A stretch of 32,090 bases of DNA from Planctomycetaceae bacterium (lineage in GTDB: Bacteria; Planctomycetota; Planctomycetia; Pirellulales; Thermoguttaceae), in NCBI GenBank assembly GCA_015062085.1, contig SUVI01000024.1, positions 1 through 32,090 of the forward strand, written 5' to 3'. Below the pieces are notes generated by a model. It searched no databases. It was not told the origin of the DNA and saw only the letters and a program-made list of their open reading frames with translations. Each line of letters opens with the position of its first letter. The stretch's first letter is position 1. The position numbers and the translations under genes were made by a program. Shown here in pieces: positions 1 to 8,227 of this stretch.

Positions 1-3000
1 ACTCCTTCGCATACCCTTCCGCCTTCGACCCCGCCTTCACCCGGAGCACCAAGTCTTCAGAGAATTCGAACGCGTACCATCCAATGCTCGTCAAACCGCT
101 GGGAAGCTCCACAGACGTGAGGCTGGAGCAGCCCCAGAACACTTTCTCTCCAATGCTCGTGATGCTATCAGGGATCGTCACCGACGTGAGGCTGGAGCAC
201 TCGTAGAATGCGCGATCTCCAATGCTCGTTACGCTGTTGGGGATCGTCACCGACGTGAGGCTCTTGCAGCCGACGAACACGCCATTTCCAATGCTTGTTA
301 GATTTTCGGGGATCGTCACCGACTCGAGGTTGGAGCAGTTGTTGAACGCGCCATTTCCAATGCTCGTTACACTGCCGGGGATCATCACGGACGTGAGGTT
401 CTTGCACCAGCTGAACGCGCGAGTGCCAATACTTGTCACGCTGTCGGGGATCGTCACCGACGTGAGGCTATTGCACGCGCAGAACGCGCGATTTCCAATG
501 CTCGTCACGCCGTCGGGGATCGTCACGGACGTGAGGCTGCCGCAGCCGCAGAACGCGCGATTTCCAATGCTCGTCACGCCGTCGGGGATCGTATACTCGC
601 CAGAAAGCGATCGGGGAGCGCCAAGGAGCGTTTTGCCGTCGTGGGAGTAACAGACTCCGGCCGCGTCGCAATACGGTGACGGATCCGTGGAAAATGAAAT
701 TTTGTTACTTTTCGTATACGTTTGAGCTGCGGAACCTTCTGTACCGTAAATAGTGAACCTGCTGTAGCCCCTGAACGCGTCCTTTCCAATGCTCGTCACG
801 CTGTTGGGGATCGTCACCGACGTGAGGCTCTTGCAGGAGCTGAACGCGGAACTTCCAATGCTCGTCACGCCGTCGGGGATCTCCACCGACGTGAGGCTCT
901 TGCAGTCGCGGAACGCGTGATCTCCAATGCTCGTCACGCCGTCGGGGATCTCCACCGACGTGAGGCTCTTGCAGCCCCAGAACGCGGAATCTCCAATGCT
1001 CGTCACGCCGTCGGGGATCGTCACCGACGTGAGGCTGTCGCAGCTCCAGAACGCGTCATCTCCAATGCTCGTCACGCTGTTGGAGATCGTCACCGACGTG
1101 AGGCTGGAGCACCCGCTGAACGCTTTCCATCCAATGCTCGTTACGCTTTCGGGGATCGTCACCGACGTGAGGCTGGAGCAACCGGCGAACGCGCGATCTC
1201 CAATGCTCGTGACGCTTTCGGGGATCGTCACCGACGTGAGGCTCGTGCAGGAGCTGAACGCGGAACTTCCAATGCTCGTCATGCTGTTGGGGATCGTCAC
1301 CGACGTGAGGCTCGTACAGGAGCTGAACGCGCCATCTCCAATGCTCGTCACGCTGTTGGGGATCGTCACCGACGTGAGGCTCGTACAGGAGCTGAACGCG
1401 CCATCTCCAATGCTCGTCACGCTGTTGGGGATCGTCACCGACGTGAGGCTCGTACAGGAGCTGAACGCGCCATCTCCAATGCTCGTCACGCTGTTGGGGA
1501 TCGTCACCGACGTGAGGCTCGTGCAGGAGCTGAACGCGGAACTTCCAATGCTCGTCACGCTGTCGGGGATCGTCACCGACGTGAGGCTCTTGCAGGAGCT
1601 GAACGCGCCCTCTCCAATGCTCGTCACGCTGTCGGGGATCGTCACCGACGTGAGGCTGGAGCAGCCGCCGAACGCGTGATATCCAATGCTCGTTACGCTG
1701 TCGGGAATCGTATACTCGCCAGAAAGCGATCGGGGAGCGCCAAGGAACGTTTTGCCGTCGTGGGAATAATAGAATCCGGCCGCGTCGCAATACGGTGACG
1801 GATCCGTGGAAAAGGGAATTTTGTTGCGTTTCGCATACGTTTGGGCTGCGGAACCTTCTGTACCGTAGATAGTGAGCCTGGGGCAGCAGCCTTTGAACGC
1901 TGCATTTCCAATGCTCGTCACGCTGTTGGGGATCGTCACCGACGTGAGGCTATTGCACCAGCTGAACGCCCAATTTCCAATGCTCGTCACGCTGTTGGGG
2001 ATCGTCACCGACGTGAGGCTCGTGCAGGAGCTGAACGCGGAACTTCCAATGCTCGTCACGCTGTCGGGGATCGTCACCGACGTGAGGCTGTCGCAGGAAC
2101 TGAACGCGGAACTTCCAATGCTCGTCACGCTGTCGGGGATCGTCACAGACGTGAGCCTCTTGCAGCAGCTGAACGCGGAATTTCCAATGCTCGTCACGCT
2201 GTTGGGGATCGTCACCGACGTGAGGCTTGAGCAGTAGCAGAACGCGGAACTTCCAATGCTCGTCACGCTGTCGGGGATCGTCACCGACGTGAGGCTGCCG
2301 CAGCCGCAGAACGCGCTATCTCCAATGCTCGTCACGCTGTTGGGGATCGTCACCGACGTGAGGCGGTAGCATTCGTAGAACACGTAATTTCCAATGCTCG
2401 TCACGCCGTCGGGGATCGTCACCGACGTGAGGATCTCGCAGTAGCTGAACGCGTCATCTCCAATGCTCGTCACGCTGTTGGGGATCGTCACCGACGTGAG
2501 GCTCTTGCACTCGTAGAACGCGTCATCTCCAATGCTCGTCACGCTGTTGGGGATCGTCACGGACGTGAGGCTCGTGCAGGAGCTGAACGCGGAATTTCCA
2601 ATGCTCGTCACGCTGTTGGGGATCGTCACCGACGTGAGGTTCGTGCAGCCGCGAAATGCGCGATATCCAATGCTCGTCACGCTGTCGGGGATCGTCACCG
2701 ACGTGAGGCTGGAACAGCTGTCGAACGCGCGATTTCCAATGCTCGTCACGCTGTCGAGGATCGTATACTCGCCAGAAAGCGATCGGGGAGCGCCAAGGAG
2801 CGTTTTGCCGTCGTGGGAGTAACAGAATCCGGCCGCGTCGCAATACGGTGACGGATCCGTGGAAAATGAAATTTTGTTGCGTTTCGCATGCGTTTGGGCT
2901 GCGGAACCTTCTGTACCGTAAATAGTGAGCCTGTCGCATTCCTTGAACGCGTCATTTCCAATGCTCGTCACGCTGTTGGGGATCGTCACCGACGTGAGGC

Positions 3001-3214
3001 TCTTGCACCAGTAGAACGCGGAACTTCCAATGCTCGTCACGCTGTCGGGGATCGTCACCGACGTAAGGCTGTGGCGGGTGCTGAACGCTTCATATCTAAT
3101 GCTCGTGACGGGGAGGCCGTCGATGGATGAGGGGATGGTGACGGAGGAGGCGGAGCCGGTGTATTTCGTGATCTCGATGTGGTCATAGTGGGCGGTGTAT
3201 TTGAAGTCGGTCAT
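1..3214 (-). CDS. BspA-like leucine-rich repeat protein (LRR_5), 3' end outside window
   Basis: The minus frame stays open from an ATG at 3214 to the window edge, giving at least 1071 residues. An AAGGA ribosome binding site lies about 8 nt upstream. The protein is built almost wholly of 23-residue repeats of the form [22 protein letters not shown], the Treponema pallidum/BspA type of leucine-rich repeat (LRR_5), about 35 copies. Three times the array is interrupted by a near-identical cap-and-restart segment (cap [18 protein letters not shown], restart [19 protein letters not shown]). The last visible residues ([17 protein letters not shown]) look like a terminal cap, so the stop is probably close. 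The N-terminus is [20 protein letters not shown]; no signal peptide is visible. Family members are often surface or adhesion proteins, but export here is not shown. Open frames on the plus strand in this stretch are repeat shadows. Confidence 0.93.
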   Translation of the reverse strand, partial: MTDFKYTAHYDHIEITKYTGSASSVTIPSSIDGLPVTSIRYEAFSTRHSLTSVTIPDSVTSIGSSAFYWCKSLTSVTIPNSVTSIGNDAFKECDRLTIYGTEGSAAQTHAKRNKISFSTDPSPYCDAAGFCYSHDGKTLLGAPRSLSGEYTILDSVTSIGNRAFDSCSSLTSVTIPDSVTSIGYRAFRGCTNLTSVTIPNSVTSIGNSAFSSCTSLTSVTIPNSVTSIGDDAFYECKSLTSVTIPNSVTSIGDDAFSYCEILTSVTIPDGVTSIGNYVFYECYRLTSVTIPNSVTSIGDSAFCGCGSLTSVTIPDSVTSIGSSAFCYCSSLTSVTIPNSVTSIGNSAFSCCKRLTSVTIPDSVTSIGSSAFSSCDSLTSVTIPDSVTSIGSSAFSSCTSLTSVTIPNSVTSIGNWAFSWCNSLTSVTIPNSVTSIGNAAFKGCCPRLTIYGTEGSAAQTYAKRNKIPFSTDPSPYCDAAGFYYSHDGKTFLGAPRSLSGEYTIPDSVTSIGYHAFGGCSSLTSVTIPDSVTSIGEGAFSSCKSLTSVTIPDSVTSIGSSAFSSCTSLTSVTIPNSVTSIGDGAFSSCTSLTSVTIPNSVTSIGDGAFSSCTSLTSVTIPNSVTSIGDGAFSSCTSLTSVTIPNSMTSIGSSAFSSCTSLTSVTIPESVTSIGDRAFAGCSSLTSVTIPESVTSIGWKAFSGCSSLTSVTISNSVTSIGDDAFWSCDSLTSVTIPDGVTSIGDSAFWGCKSLTSVEIPDGVTSIGDHAFRDCKSLTSVEIPDGVTSIGSSAFSSCKSLTSVTIPNSVTSIGKDAFRGYSRFTIYGTEGSAAQTYTKSNKISFSTDPSPYCDAAGVCYSHDGKTLLGAPRSLSGEYTIPDGVTSIGNRAFCGCGSLTSVTIPDGVTSIGNRAFCACNSLTSVTIPDSVTSIGTRAFSWCKNLTSVMIPGSVTSIGNGAFNNCSNLESVTIPENLTSIGNGVFVGCKSLTSVTIPNSVTSIGDRAFYECSSLTSVTIPDSITSIGEKVFWGCSSLTSVELPSGLTSIGWYAFEFSEDLVLRVKAGSKAEGYAKE
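596..2935 (-). repeat. Three near-identical cap/restart modules inside the LRR gene
   Basis: Segments of about 175 bp near 596-780, 1708-1885 and 2756-2935 are nearly identical. Each encodes the cap of one LRR block, a spacer ([13 protein letters not shown]) and the start of the next block. They split the protein into four LRR blocks of about 2, 12-13, 13-14 and 8 repeats. This is what duplication of whole LRR domains by recombination would leave. Confidence 0.85.
1313..1519 (-). repeat. Three identical 69-bp LRR units in tandem
   Basis: Copies at 1313-1381, 1382-1450 and 1451-1519 are identical over all 69 bases, while surrounding units of the same array differ at several sites. Each encodes one 23-residue leucine-rich repeat. 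Perfect identity points to recent expansion by slippage or unequal recombination. Confidence 0.95.
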
Positions 3215-3342
3215 GATGGTCCTTTCGAGTAAATGGAAATGGGAATTTTTTAACTCTGTAATATATATAGGAGACTGGAAACTCGTTTTTATGCAAAATT
3301 TTTGACAATATTTAAACAAAAATCGCCTCGATCGTGTGTGTT

Positions 3343-3371
3343 ATTATAGCATACGGAAAAGATGCTGTCAA
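3343..3371 (-). promoter_or_regulatory. Consensus sigma70 promoter of the LRR gene
   Basis: On the minus strand: TTGACA (3371-3366), a 17-nt spacer, TATAAT (3348-3343). Both hexamers match consensus exactly. Transcription would start near 3336 and leave a leader of about 120 nt before the LRR start codon. This is the best promoter match in the window. Confidence 0.85.
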
Positions 3372-3415
3372 GGTATCCCTCGAACAGAAGACGGCAAGTT
3401 CCCGAAAAATATGAA

Positions 3416-3475
3416 GCGCACGCTGATACAAGCTCTCGGATCTGTTTCAGTGATCAAGATCTTGTATCAGTGCGC
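3416..3475 (-). terminator. Long hairpin between queA and the LRR gene, probable queA terminator
   Basis: Inverted arms 3416-3432 and 3461-3475 pair as TGATACAAG/CTTGTATCA plus GCGCAC/GTGCGC, with a 2-nt bulge and an AT-rich loop that holds a further GATCT/AGATC pair. It lies 28 nt past the queA stop and upstream of the LRR promoter. In the minus direction it is followed only by an imperfect T-rich stretch, so termination is likely but not certain. Confidence 0.55.
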
Positions 3476-3502
3476 GGTGGTCTCGGTGTTCTTAAGGAGA
3501 CC

Positions 3503-4699
3503 TTACAAAATCAGCATCGCGTCGCCGTAGCTGTAGAAACGGTACTCGTTGGCGATGGCTTCCTCGTAGGCGCGTTTGAGGAGTTCGTCTCCTCCGAATG
3601 TGCGGACGAGGACCAGGAGCGTCGATTTGGGAAGGTGGAAGTTCGTCATGAGCGCATCGACACCGTGGAACTGGTACGGCGGGCGGATGAAGAGATCGAT
3701 GTTTCCGGAAAACGGTTTCAGATCGTCCGACGCTTCCAGCACGCGGACTGAGGTGGTCCCGACGGTCACGATCCGGCCTCCGTTTGCCCGGCATTCACGC
3801 AGGGAGGCGGAAACTTCCGGCGTGAGGCATCCCCATTCCTTGTGCATCGTGTGCTCCGAAAGATTTTCGACCGCGATCGGACGGAAAGTCCCCAGTCCGA
3901 CGTGAAGCGTCACGAATTCCCTGCGCACGCCTTTTGCCTGGATCTCATCGAGCAGTTTCTGCGTGAAGTGCAGCCCCGCGGTCGGAGCGGCAACGGCTCC
4001 CGGCTGAGCGGCGTAGACCGTCTGATAGTTTTCGACGTCGCGTTCGTCGGAAACTCCTTTTCGAATGTACGGCGGGATCGGGACGCTTCCGACTTCCTGA
4101 AGCAGATCCCAGCACGATCCTCCGTCGTTTTCCGTCCCCGATTTACCGACTTCCGTTCCGCAGGGGACTCCGTCACGCAGCGGGAGACAGATCCACGAGC
4201 CGTCCGCGGGGAGCTTTTTTTCCATCAGGAGTCGGAAACAGGGTCGGGACCAGGCGTCCAGAAGCGTGACCTGTTCGCCGGGCTGGAGCTTTCCGCGAGT
4301 CGTGCCGAGAATGTGCCAGCGCTGGAATTTCCGCGGGTATTTGTCGAAGTGGAACCCCTCGCCGTCCAGATCCGCATCGGAGGCCGGTTCGAGAAAGAGC
4401 CCTTCCCACGCCCCGCCGGTCAGCGTCCGCGTTCCTTTGAGCCGGGCCGGGACGACTTTCGTGTCGTTCAGGACGAGGCAGTCTTTGGGAGTCAGAAATT
4501 CCGGGAGGTCGCGCACATGGCGATGGCTGATCGTCCCGCTTTTTCGATCGACGACCAGAAGCCGCGCGTCTGTGCGATCTTCCATGGGACGTGAGGCGAT
4601 CAGGTGTTCCGGAAGAACGTAGTCGTAATGCTCAATGGAATCCAACCCGTTTTTTGTGCTATTCAGCTCCGTGCTATTCAGCTTTATGCTATTCTGCAT
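3503..4699 (-). CDS. queA: S-adenosylmethionine:tRNA ribosyltransferase-isomerase (QueA)
   Basis: QueA transfers and isomerises the ribosyl part of S-adenosylmethionine onto 7-aminomethyl-7-deazaguanine in tRNA, giving epoxyqueuosine at the wobble position; it acts in the cytoplasm. Family signatures visible in the 398-residue product: YDYVLPEHLIASRP near the N-terminus, VLNDTKVVPARL, TAGLHFTQKLLDEI, HVGLGTFRPI and, near the C-terminus, VDALMTNFHLPKSTLLVLV. The product is longer than the usual 340-350 residues. Part of the excess is an N-terminal tail before YDYVLP made of three 5-residue repeats (NSIKL, NSTEL, NSTKN). The ATG at 4699 has a GGAG site about 9 nt upstream, so the tail is probably translated. 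It stands alone, divergent from the epimerase gene. No other queuosine gene is in the window. Confidence 0.96.
   Translation of the reverse strand: MQNSIKLNSTELNSTKNGLDSIEHYDYVLPEHLIASRPMEDRTDARLLVVDRKSGTISHRHVRDLPEFLTPKDCLVLNDTKVVPARLKGTRTLTGGAWEGLFLEPASDADLDGEGFHFDKYPRKFQRWHILGTTRGKLQPGEQVTLLDAWSRPCFRLLMEKKLPADGSWICLPLRDGVPCGTEVGKSGTENDGGSCWDLLQEVGSVPIPPYIRKGVSDERDVENYQTVYAAQPGAVAAPTAGLHFTQKLLDEIQAKGVRREFVTLHVGLGTFRPIAVENLSEHTMHKEWGCLTPEVSASLRECRANGGRIVTVGTTSVRVLEASDDLKPFSGNIDLFIRPPYQFHGVDALMTNFHLPKSTLLVLVRTFGGDELLKRAYEEAIANEYRFYSYGDAMLIL
4649..4693 (-). repeat. 15-bp tandem repeat (3 copies) in the queA 5' end
   Basis: Three imperfect 15-bp units encode NSIKL, NSTEL and NSTKN directly after the first two codons of queA. 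The unit length keeps the frame. The repeat accounts for much of the N-terminal extension of this QueA. Confidence 0.8.
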
Positions 4700-4774
4700 G
4701 TGGGATACTCCGAAAAAATCAACGAGCAGCCGCGGTCGGCGTGCCGATTTTGAAATGTGCGTACTATGACGGAA

Positions 4775-4802
4775 AATATAGCGGATTCCAAAAAAATGTC
4801 AA
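4775..4802 (-). promoter_or_regulatory. queA promoter
   Basis: On the minus strand: TTGACA (4802-4797), a 16-nt spacer, TATATT (4780-4775). A run of six G on this strand (4808-4803) abuts the -35 box and is shared with the divergent promoter on the plus strand. Confidence 0.8.
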
Positions 4803-4808
4803 CCCCCC

Positions 4809-4837
4809 TTGAATATTTTCCATGGAAAAGGTAAAAT
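4809..4837 (+). promoter_or_regulatory. Promoter of the sugar epimerase-like gene
   Basis: TTGAAT (4809-4814), a 17-nt spacer, TAAAAT (4832-4837). Six C (4803-4808) directly precede the -35 box. The -35 boxes of this promoter and the queA promoter sit back to back with only the C6 tract between them, so the two polymerases should compete for the site. Confidence 0.75.
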
Positions 4838-4936
4838 GGGACCTAGACGCGGAAAGTGCCGGCAAGAAAGCGCGAAAAGCTGCGTCGGATCTTCATTTGC
4901 AGTCCGGAAGAAAACCGAAATTTTGGAGGAAAACGC

Positions 4937-5782
4937 ATGATTTATTCCATCAACGCTTTTTTGTGGAGCGATACGGTCGACGAAAGACTCCTTCCCATTC
5001 TCGAGCAGGTGCGTGAGATCGGGTACACCGGGATCGAATTTCCTCTTTTTGCCCCTGACCTCGAAAAGTGCCGGATCGTCGGAAAAGCTGCCGCGGAACT
5101 GGGATTTTACGTGACGTCGTGTACCTGCCGGGATGCGCATGACAGTCCGTCGTCCAGTGATCCGGCTGCCCGCCGCCGCGGGATCGAGGAGAACAAACGG
5201 GTCCTCGACTGTTCCGCCGCACTCGGAAGCCGAAAGCTCATCGGCCCCTACCACACGGGGATCGGCTGCTTTACGGGATCGCCGGTGACGGAGGAGGAGT
5301 GGAAATGGACGGCCGAGAGCATGCACGAGACGGCAGAGCACGCGAAAGAACTGGGCATCATGATGGCGCTGGAGTGCGTGAACCGGTTTGAGACGTACTT
5401 CATCAATACGATCGAGGACGGTCTGCGTTTCATCCGGACGGTGGATCACCCGAATTACCGTCTGATGTTCGACACATTTCACGCAAATATCGAGGAAAAG
5501 AGCATGGCGAAGGCCCTGGAACTCCTCACGCCGGAAGAACTGGTCCACGTCCACATTTCCGCCAATGACCGCAGCACGCCGAGCGAGGGGAATATTCCGT
5601 GGGAGCAGGTCTTCGGACCTCTGAAGGCGATGGGGTACGATGAAACGCTCTGCATCGAAGCGTTCGGCTGCGCGCTTCCGAAGATCGCCGCCGCGACGAA
5701 GATCTGGCGGAAAATGTACGTTTCCGAAACGCAGCTCATGACCGACGCGCTTCGTTTCATGAAGGAACGGTGGGAGTGCTGA
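4937..5782 (+). CDS. Sugar phosphate isomerase/epimerase, AP-endonuclease-2-like TIM barrel
   Basis: The 281-residue product fits the xylose isomerase-like TIM-barrel superfamily (D-tagatose/D-psicose 3-epimerase and relatives). The expected metal-binding carboxylates and histidines lie in order: ALECVNRFE, LMFDTFHANIE, VHVHISANDRSTPSEG and LCIEAFG. The spacing matches enzymes that use Mn2+ or similar for ketose C3 epimerisation, but the substrate cannot be read from sequence. I chose the ATG at 4937 because GGAGG lies 7 nt upstream and the protein then begins in the typical first strand (MIYSINAFLW). A longer frame from 4856 would add a basic N-terminus unlike the family. No neighbour indicates a sugar pathway. 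No signal peptide, so cytoplasmic. Confidence 0.88.
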   Translation: MIYSINAFLWSDTVDERLLPILEQVREIGYTGIEFPLFAPDLEKCRIVGKAAAELGFYVTSCTCRDAHDSPSSSDPAARRRGIEENKRVLDCSAALGSRKLIGPYHTGIGCFTGSPVTEEEWKWTAESMHETAEHAKELGIMMALECVNRFETYFINTIEDGLRFIRTVDHPNYRLMFDTFHANIEEKSMAKALELLTPEELVHVHISANDRSTPSEGNIPWEQVFGPLKAMGYDETLCIEAFGCALPKIAAATKIWRKMYVSETQLMTDALRFMKERWEC

Positions 5783-5831
5783 TGATCCGCGGGACAGAAA
5801 CGCGGAAAAGGGGGGCATCCGGGGCGCATTC

Positions 5832-6017
5832 GGGGGAACTTGGGGTGAACTCGGGGTGAACTTGGAATGAACTTGGGGTGAACTTGGAATGAACTTGGGG
5901 TGAACTTGGGGTGAACTTGGGGTGAACTTGGGGTGAACTTGGGGTGAACTCGGGGTGAACTCGGGGTGGACTTGGGGTGAACTCGGGGTGAACTCGGGGT
6001 GAACTCGGGGTGAACTG
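5832..6017 (+). repeat. G-rich 11-bp minisatellite, about 17 copies
   Basis: The unit is GGGGTGAACTT with C/T and GG/AA variants, repeated about 17 times between the epimerase stop and the purD promoter. Tracts of four G recur every 11 bp with 7-nt gaps, which meets the usual G-quadruplex rule on the plus strand. Eleven is not a multiple of three. The minus frames that cross it (Pro-, His- and Ser-rich) look like repeat artefacts. Confidence 0.95.
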
Positions 6018-6068
6018 GATGAATTTTCGGAAGATCTTCAAAATTGCGGGAAACTTTCGTGCCCCCCA

Positions 6069-6097
6069 CTGGTAAAATTTGCGAAAAGTGCTAAAAT
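6069..6097 (+). promoter_or_regulatory. Putative purD promoter
   Basis: TAAAAT (6092-6097) is preceded at 17 nt by CTGGTA, a weak -35, and by six C (6062-6067). The block aligns with the promoter at 15515-15542 (C6, TTGACA, GTGC, TAAATT), which supports the call despite the poor -35. Confidence 0.55.
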
Positions 6098-6151
6098 AGG
6101 AAAATCGAAGTCGATTTTTTGAAATTTTTTTGAGTCCGTAAGGAGTTCCGT

Positions 6152-7447
6152 ATGAAAGTTTTGGTGATTGGCGGCGGCGGTCGTGAGCATGCTTTGGCAT
6201 GGAAAATTTCCCAGAGTCCCCGTGTGGACCGAGTTTTTGTGGCTCCCGGAAATGTCGGGACGTTCTTCGATGCGGAGAATATCGCGATCGATCCGCTGGA
6301 TTTCCAGAAAGTGATCCAGTTCGCAAAACAGAATAACGTGGAACTGATCGCCGTTGGACCGGAACAGCCGCTTTGCGCGGGAATCGTCGATGCGCTCCGT
6401 TCGGAAGGCCTGCGAGTTTTCGGTCCGTCCAAAGCCGCGGCTCAGCTTGAAGGAAGCAAGATCTTCTGCAAAAATATGCTGAAAACGGGTTTGATCCCGA
6501 CGGCAGATTTTGCGACGTTTACGGATGCGGATGCTGCGATGGACTATCTGCGGAACCGTGACGACATCCCGGTCGTCGTGAAGGCGGACGGTCTGGCGGC
6601 CGGCAAGGGAGTTTACGTTTGCAAGAATCGCGAAGAGGCTCTCCAGGCGGTCCAGGAAATGACGATCGACCAGAAATTTGGCCAGGCCGGCGCGAAACTG
6701 GTCATCGAAGAAAAACTCGACGGTCAGGAAGCGAGCGTTTTGGCCATTACGGACGGCAAGACGATCCTGACGCTTCCCCCCTGTCAGGACCACAAAGCGG
6801 CTTGGGACGGCGACAAAGGACCGAACACTGGCGGCATGGGGGCGTATTGCCCGGCTCCGCTGGTGGATGAGAAGATGCTCCACTGGATCGAAGAAAACAT
6901 TTTGGTCCGTACCGTTCACGTCATGAACCGGATGGAGTGCCCGTTCTCCGGAGTGCTCTACGCTGGTCTGATGATCGGACGGCAGGGCGTGAAGGTCCTT
7001 GAGTACAATACTCGGTTCGGCGATCCGGAATGCCAGCCGCTGCTCATGCGTCTGAAGACGGACATCGTGGATATCATGGAAGCGACGATCGACCGGAAGC
7101 TGGACAAGATCGGCACGGTCGAGTGGGATCCGCGTCCGACGGTCGGCGTCGTGATGGCGTCGGATGGTTACCCCGGAAAGTCTGAGTACGGTTTCCCGAT
7201 CAGCGGGCTGGAAGAAGTGGCGAAGATGCCGGATGTGAAGGTCTTCCACAGCGGCACGAAGGTCAATGACCGCGGTGAAGTCGTGAATGCCGGCGGACGC
7301 GTTTTGACGGTCACCGCATTCGGCGACAGTATCGCGCTGGCGAAGAAGAATGCGTACGAAGCGGTCCGTAAGATCCGTTGGGAACGTGCGTGGTGCCGTC
7401 ACGACATTGCGGACAAAGCGATCGCGATGGAGATCGGCTCGAACTGA
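6152..7447 (+). CDS. purD: Phosphoribosylamine--glycine ligase (PurD)
   Basis: PurD joins glycine to 5-phosphoribosylamine with ATP, the second step of de novo purine synthesis, in the cytoplasm. The 431-residue product has the family's normal length and order: the nucleotide-fold start MKVLVIGGGGREHALAW, VGPEQPLCAGIVD, FGPSKAAAQLEGSK, the ATP-grasp segment VVKADGLAAGKGV, DHKAAWDGDKGPNTGGMGAY, and the metal/ATP-site segment EYNTRFGDPECQ. AAGGAG lies 9 nt before the ATG. It is a single-gene unit with its own probable promoter and a strong terminator. No other pur gene is nearby. Confidence 0.98.
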   Translation: MKVLVIGGGGREHALAWKISQSPRVDRVFVAPGNVGTFFDAENIAIDPLDFQKVIQFAKQNNVELIAVGPEQPLCAGIVDALRSEGLRVFGPSKAAAQLEGSKIFCKNMLKTGLIPTADFATFTDADAAMDYLRNRDDIPVVVKADGLAAGKGVYVCKNREEALQAVQEMTIDQKFGQAGAKLVIEEKLDGQEASVLAITDGKTILTLPPCQDHKAAWDGDKGPNTGGMGAYCPAPLVDEKMLHWIEENILVRTVHVMNRMECPFSGVLYAGLMIGRQGVKVLEYNTRFGDPECQPLLMRLKTDIVDIMEATIDRKLDKIGTVEWDPRPTVGVVMASDGYPGKSEYGFPISGLEEVAKMPDVKVFHSGTKVNDRGEVVNAGGRVLTVTAFGDSIALAKKNAYEAVRKIRWERAWCRHDIADKAIAMEIGSN

Positions 7448-7483
7448 GTCATGTGTTGGAACGTGCACGAGTGATTTTGGATG

Positions 7484-7515
7484 GCCGGCGAGTTTGACTT
7501 GCCGGCGTTTTTTTT
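7484..7515 (+). terminator. Rho-independent terminator of purD
   Basis: A 9-bp stem, GCCGGCGAG (7484-7492) against CTTGCCGGC (7498-7506) with one G-T pair and a 5-nt loop, runs into a T8 tract. Confidence 0.9.
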
Positions 7516-7777
7516 GAGGGGGGGATTTTGCGTTGATTTTAAGTTTTAGAAATACAGCGGGATCCCTGCATTTTATTAGTTTTTTTAAGGTAAATTCTGT
7601 TCCCTTTTCTTAGAGTGAAGAAACTTGGAAAAAAATTGAAAATTTCTTAAAGAATTGTGAAAATTCGGCTTGTGGGTCCTTGACAGAAAGTTGAAAATTT
7701 GCAAAATAGGATTTATTGTGCCACTGTGCCGCTTTCCAGTGTGTGCGTACATTCCTATTAAGAACGTGAGGAACGAA
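7516..7777 (+). other. AT-rich spacer before the rnf operon
   Basis: No protein gene seen. It starts with a G7 tract (7518-7524) and holds a GGGATCCC palindrome inside a longer dyad (about 7549-7572, arms AAATACAG and CTGCATTT), a possible operator or hairpin. The rnf promoter is at its 3' end. Confidence 0.5.
7680..7707 (+). promoter_or_regulatory. rnf operon promoter
   Basis: TTGACA (7680-7685), a 16-nt spacer, CAAAAT (7702-7707). It gives a leader of about 60 nt before the first gene. It also argues against the longer reading frame of that gene that opens at 7670, upstream of this promoter. Confidence 0.65.
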
Positions 7778-8227
7778 ATGAGCTCAAAGGATCTAGAAGA
7801 TCATCAGCGAGATCCATGGGATCGGACCGGAGGAGCGGATCCTGAGTTTTGGAGCTTGGAGACGTTTCCGGGATGGAGTTCCTGTCCGGAAGACTGTGTC
7901 AGTGAGCGGAGTTCCGATCCTTGTTCGGCATGTCCGCTTCAGGAGTGCCCGACACGCGGGAAAATGAATGAGGAGATGCGCAAATTTGAGGCAATGGGAC
8001 AGAGTTCTGTTTCTCTCACGCCTCCGCAGATGGTTTTGGCCAGTTTTGCGGTCTTCATTTTTCCGCTTTTATGTGCGGTGGGTGCGTGTGTGTACTGTTT
8101 GTCGTGCGAAAACGGGATATTTTCCGGCGAGATCGGGTCCGTGTGCGCAGCGTCCGCTGGTTTTTTGAGCGGTATGATGCTCGTTCAGATGTGTTTGAGA
8201 TTGGTGAGGTTCAGGAATGACAGATAA
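7778..8227 (+). CDS. Small Cys-rich membrane protein heading the rnf operon (RseC/MucC-like?)
   Basis: The 149-residue product has a hydrophilic, cysteine-rich N-terminal half (C36-x3-C40-x8-C49-x2-C52-x4-C57), then two hydrophobic helices at about 83-105 and 117-142. Cysteines followed by a hairpin of two membrane helices recall RseC/MucC proteins, which are often linked to rnf genes. I cannot confirm the family by eye. The five cysteines could bind a metal or Fe-S cluster. The start was chosen for its GAGGAA site and its place after the promoter. The end overlaps the rnfC start by 11 nt, so translation is probably coupled and a role in building or tuning the Rnf complex is plausible. Confidence 0.75.
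   Translation: MSSKDLEDHQRDPWDRTGGADPEFWSLETFPGWSSCPEDCVSERSSDPCSACPLQECPTRGKMNEEMRKFEAMGQSSVSLTPPQMVLASFAVFIFPLLCAVGACVYCLSCENGIFSGEIGSVCAASAGFLSGMMLVQMCLRLVRFRNDR

Noticed and set aside
222..2237. Long plus-strand frames rich in MLVT...GIVTDVRL repeats and other minus frames in the same stretch
   Set aside because: They are shadows of the 69-bp LRR repeat, which keeps every frame open. Only one minus frame gives a recognised family and has a promoter, ribosome binding site and start.
1..3214. CRISPR array
   Set aside because: Repeats are contiguous with no unique spacers and translate to leucine-rich repeats. The short spacer arrays elsewhere also lack spacers, and there are no cas genes.
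4856..4936. N-terminal extension of the epimerase-like protein
   Set aside because: It lacks a good ribosome binding site and is basic and unlike the family; GGAGG directly precedes the ATG at 4937.
5479..6326. Minus frames encoding VHPKFTPSSPR-type repeats
   Set aside because: The 11-bp unit yields the same peptide in all three frames of one strand; the frames overlap the epimerase gene and purD and have no ribosome binding site.
6038..7468. 476-residue minus frame opposite purD
   Set aside because: It is antisense to a clear purD, has no family features and runs into the minisatellite. GC-biased codons keep it open.
7670..7777. Longer N-terminus of the Cys-rich protein before rnfC
   Set aside because: That frame would start upstream of the TTGACA box at 7680; the ATG at 7778 has a GAGGAA site and gives a soluble Cys-rich start.
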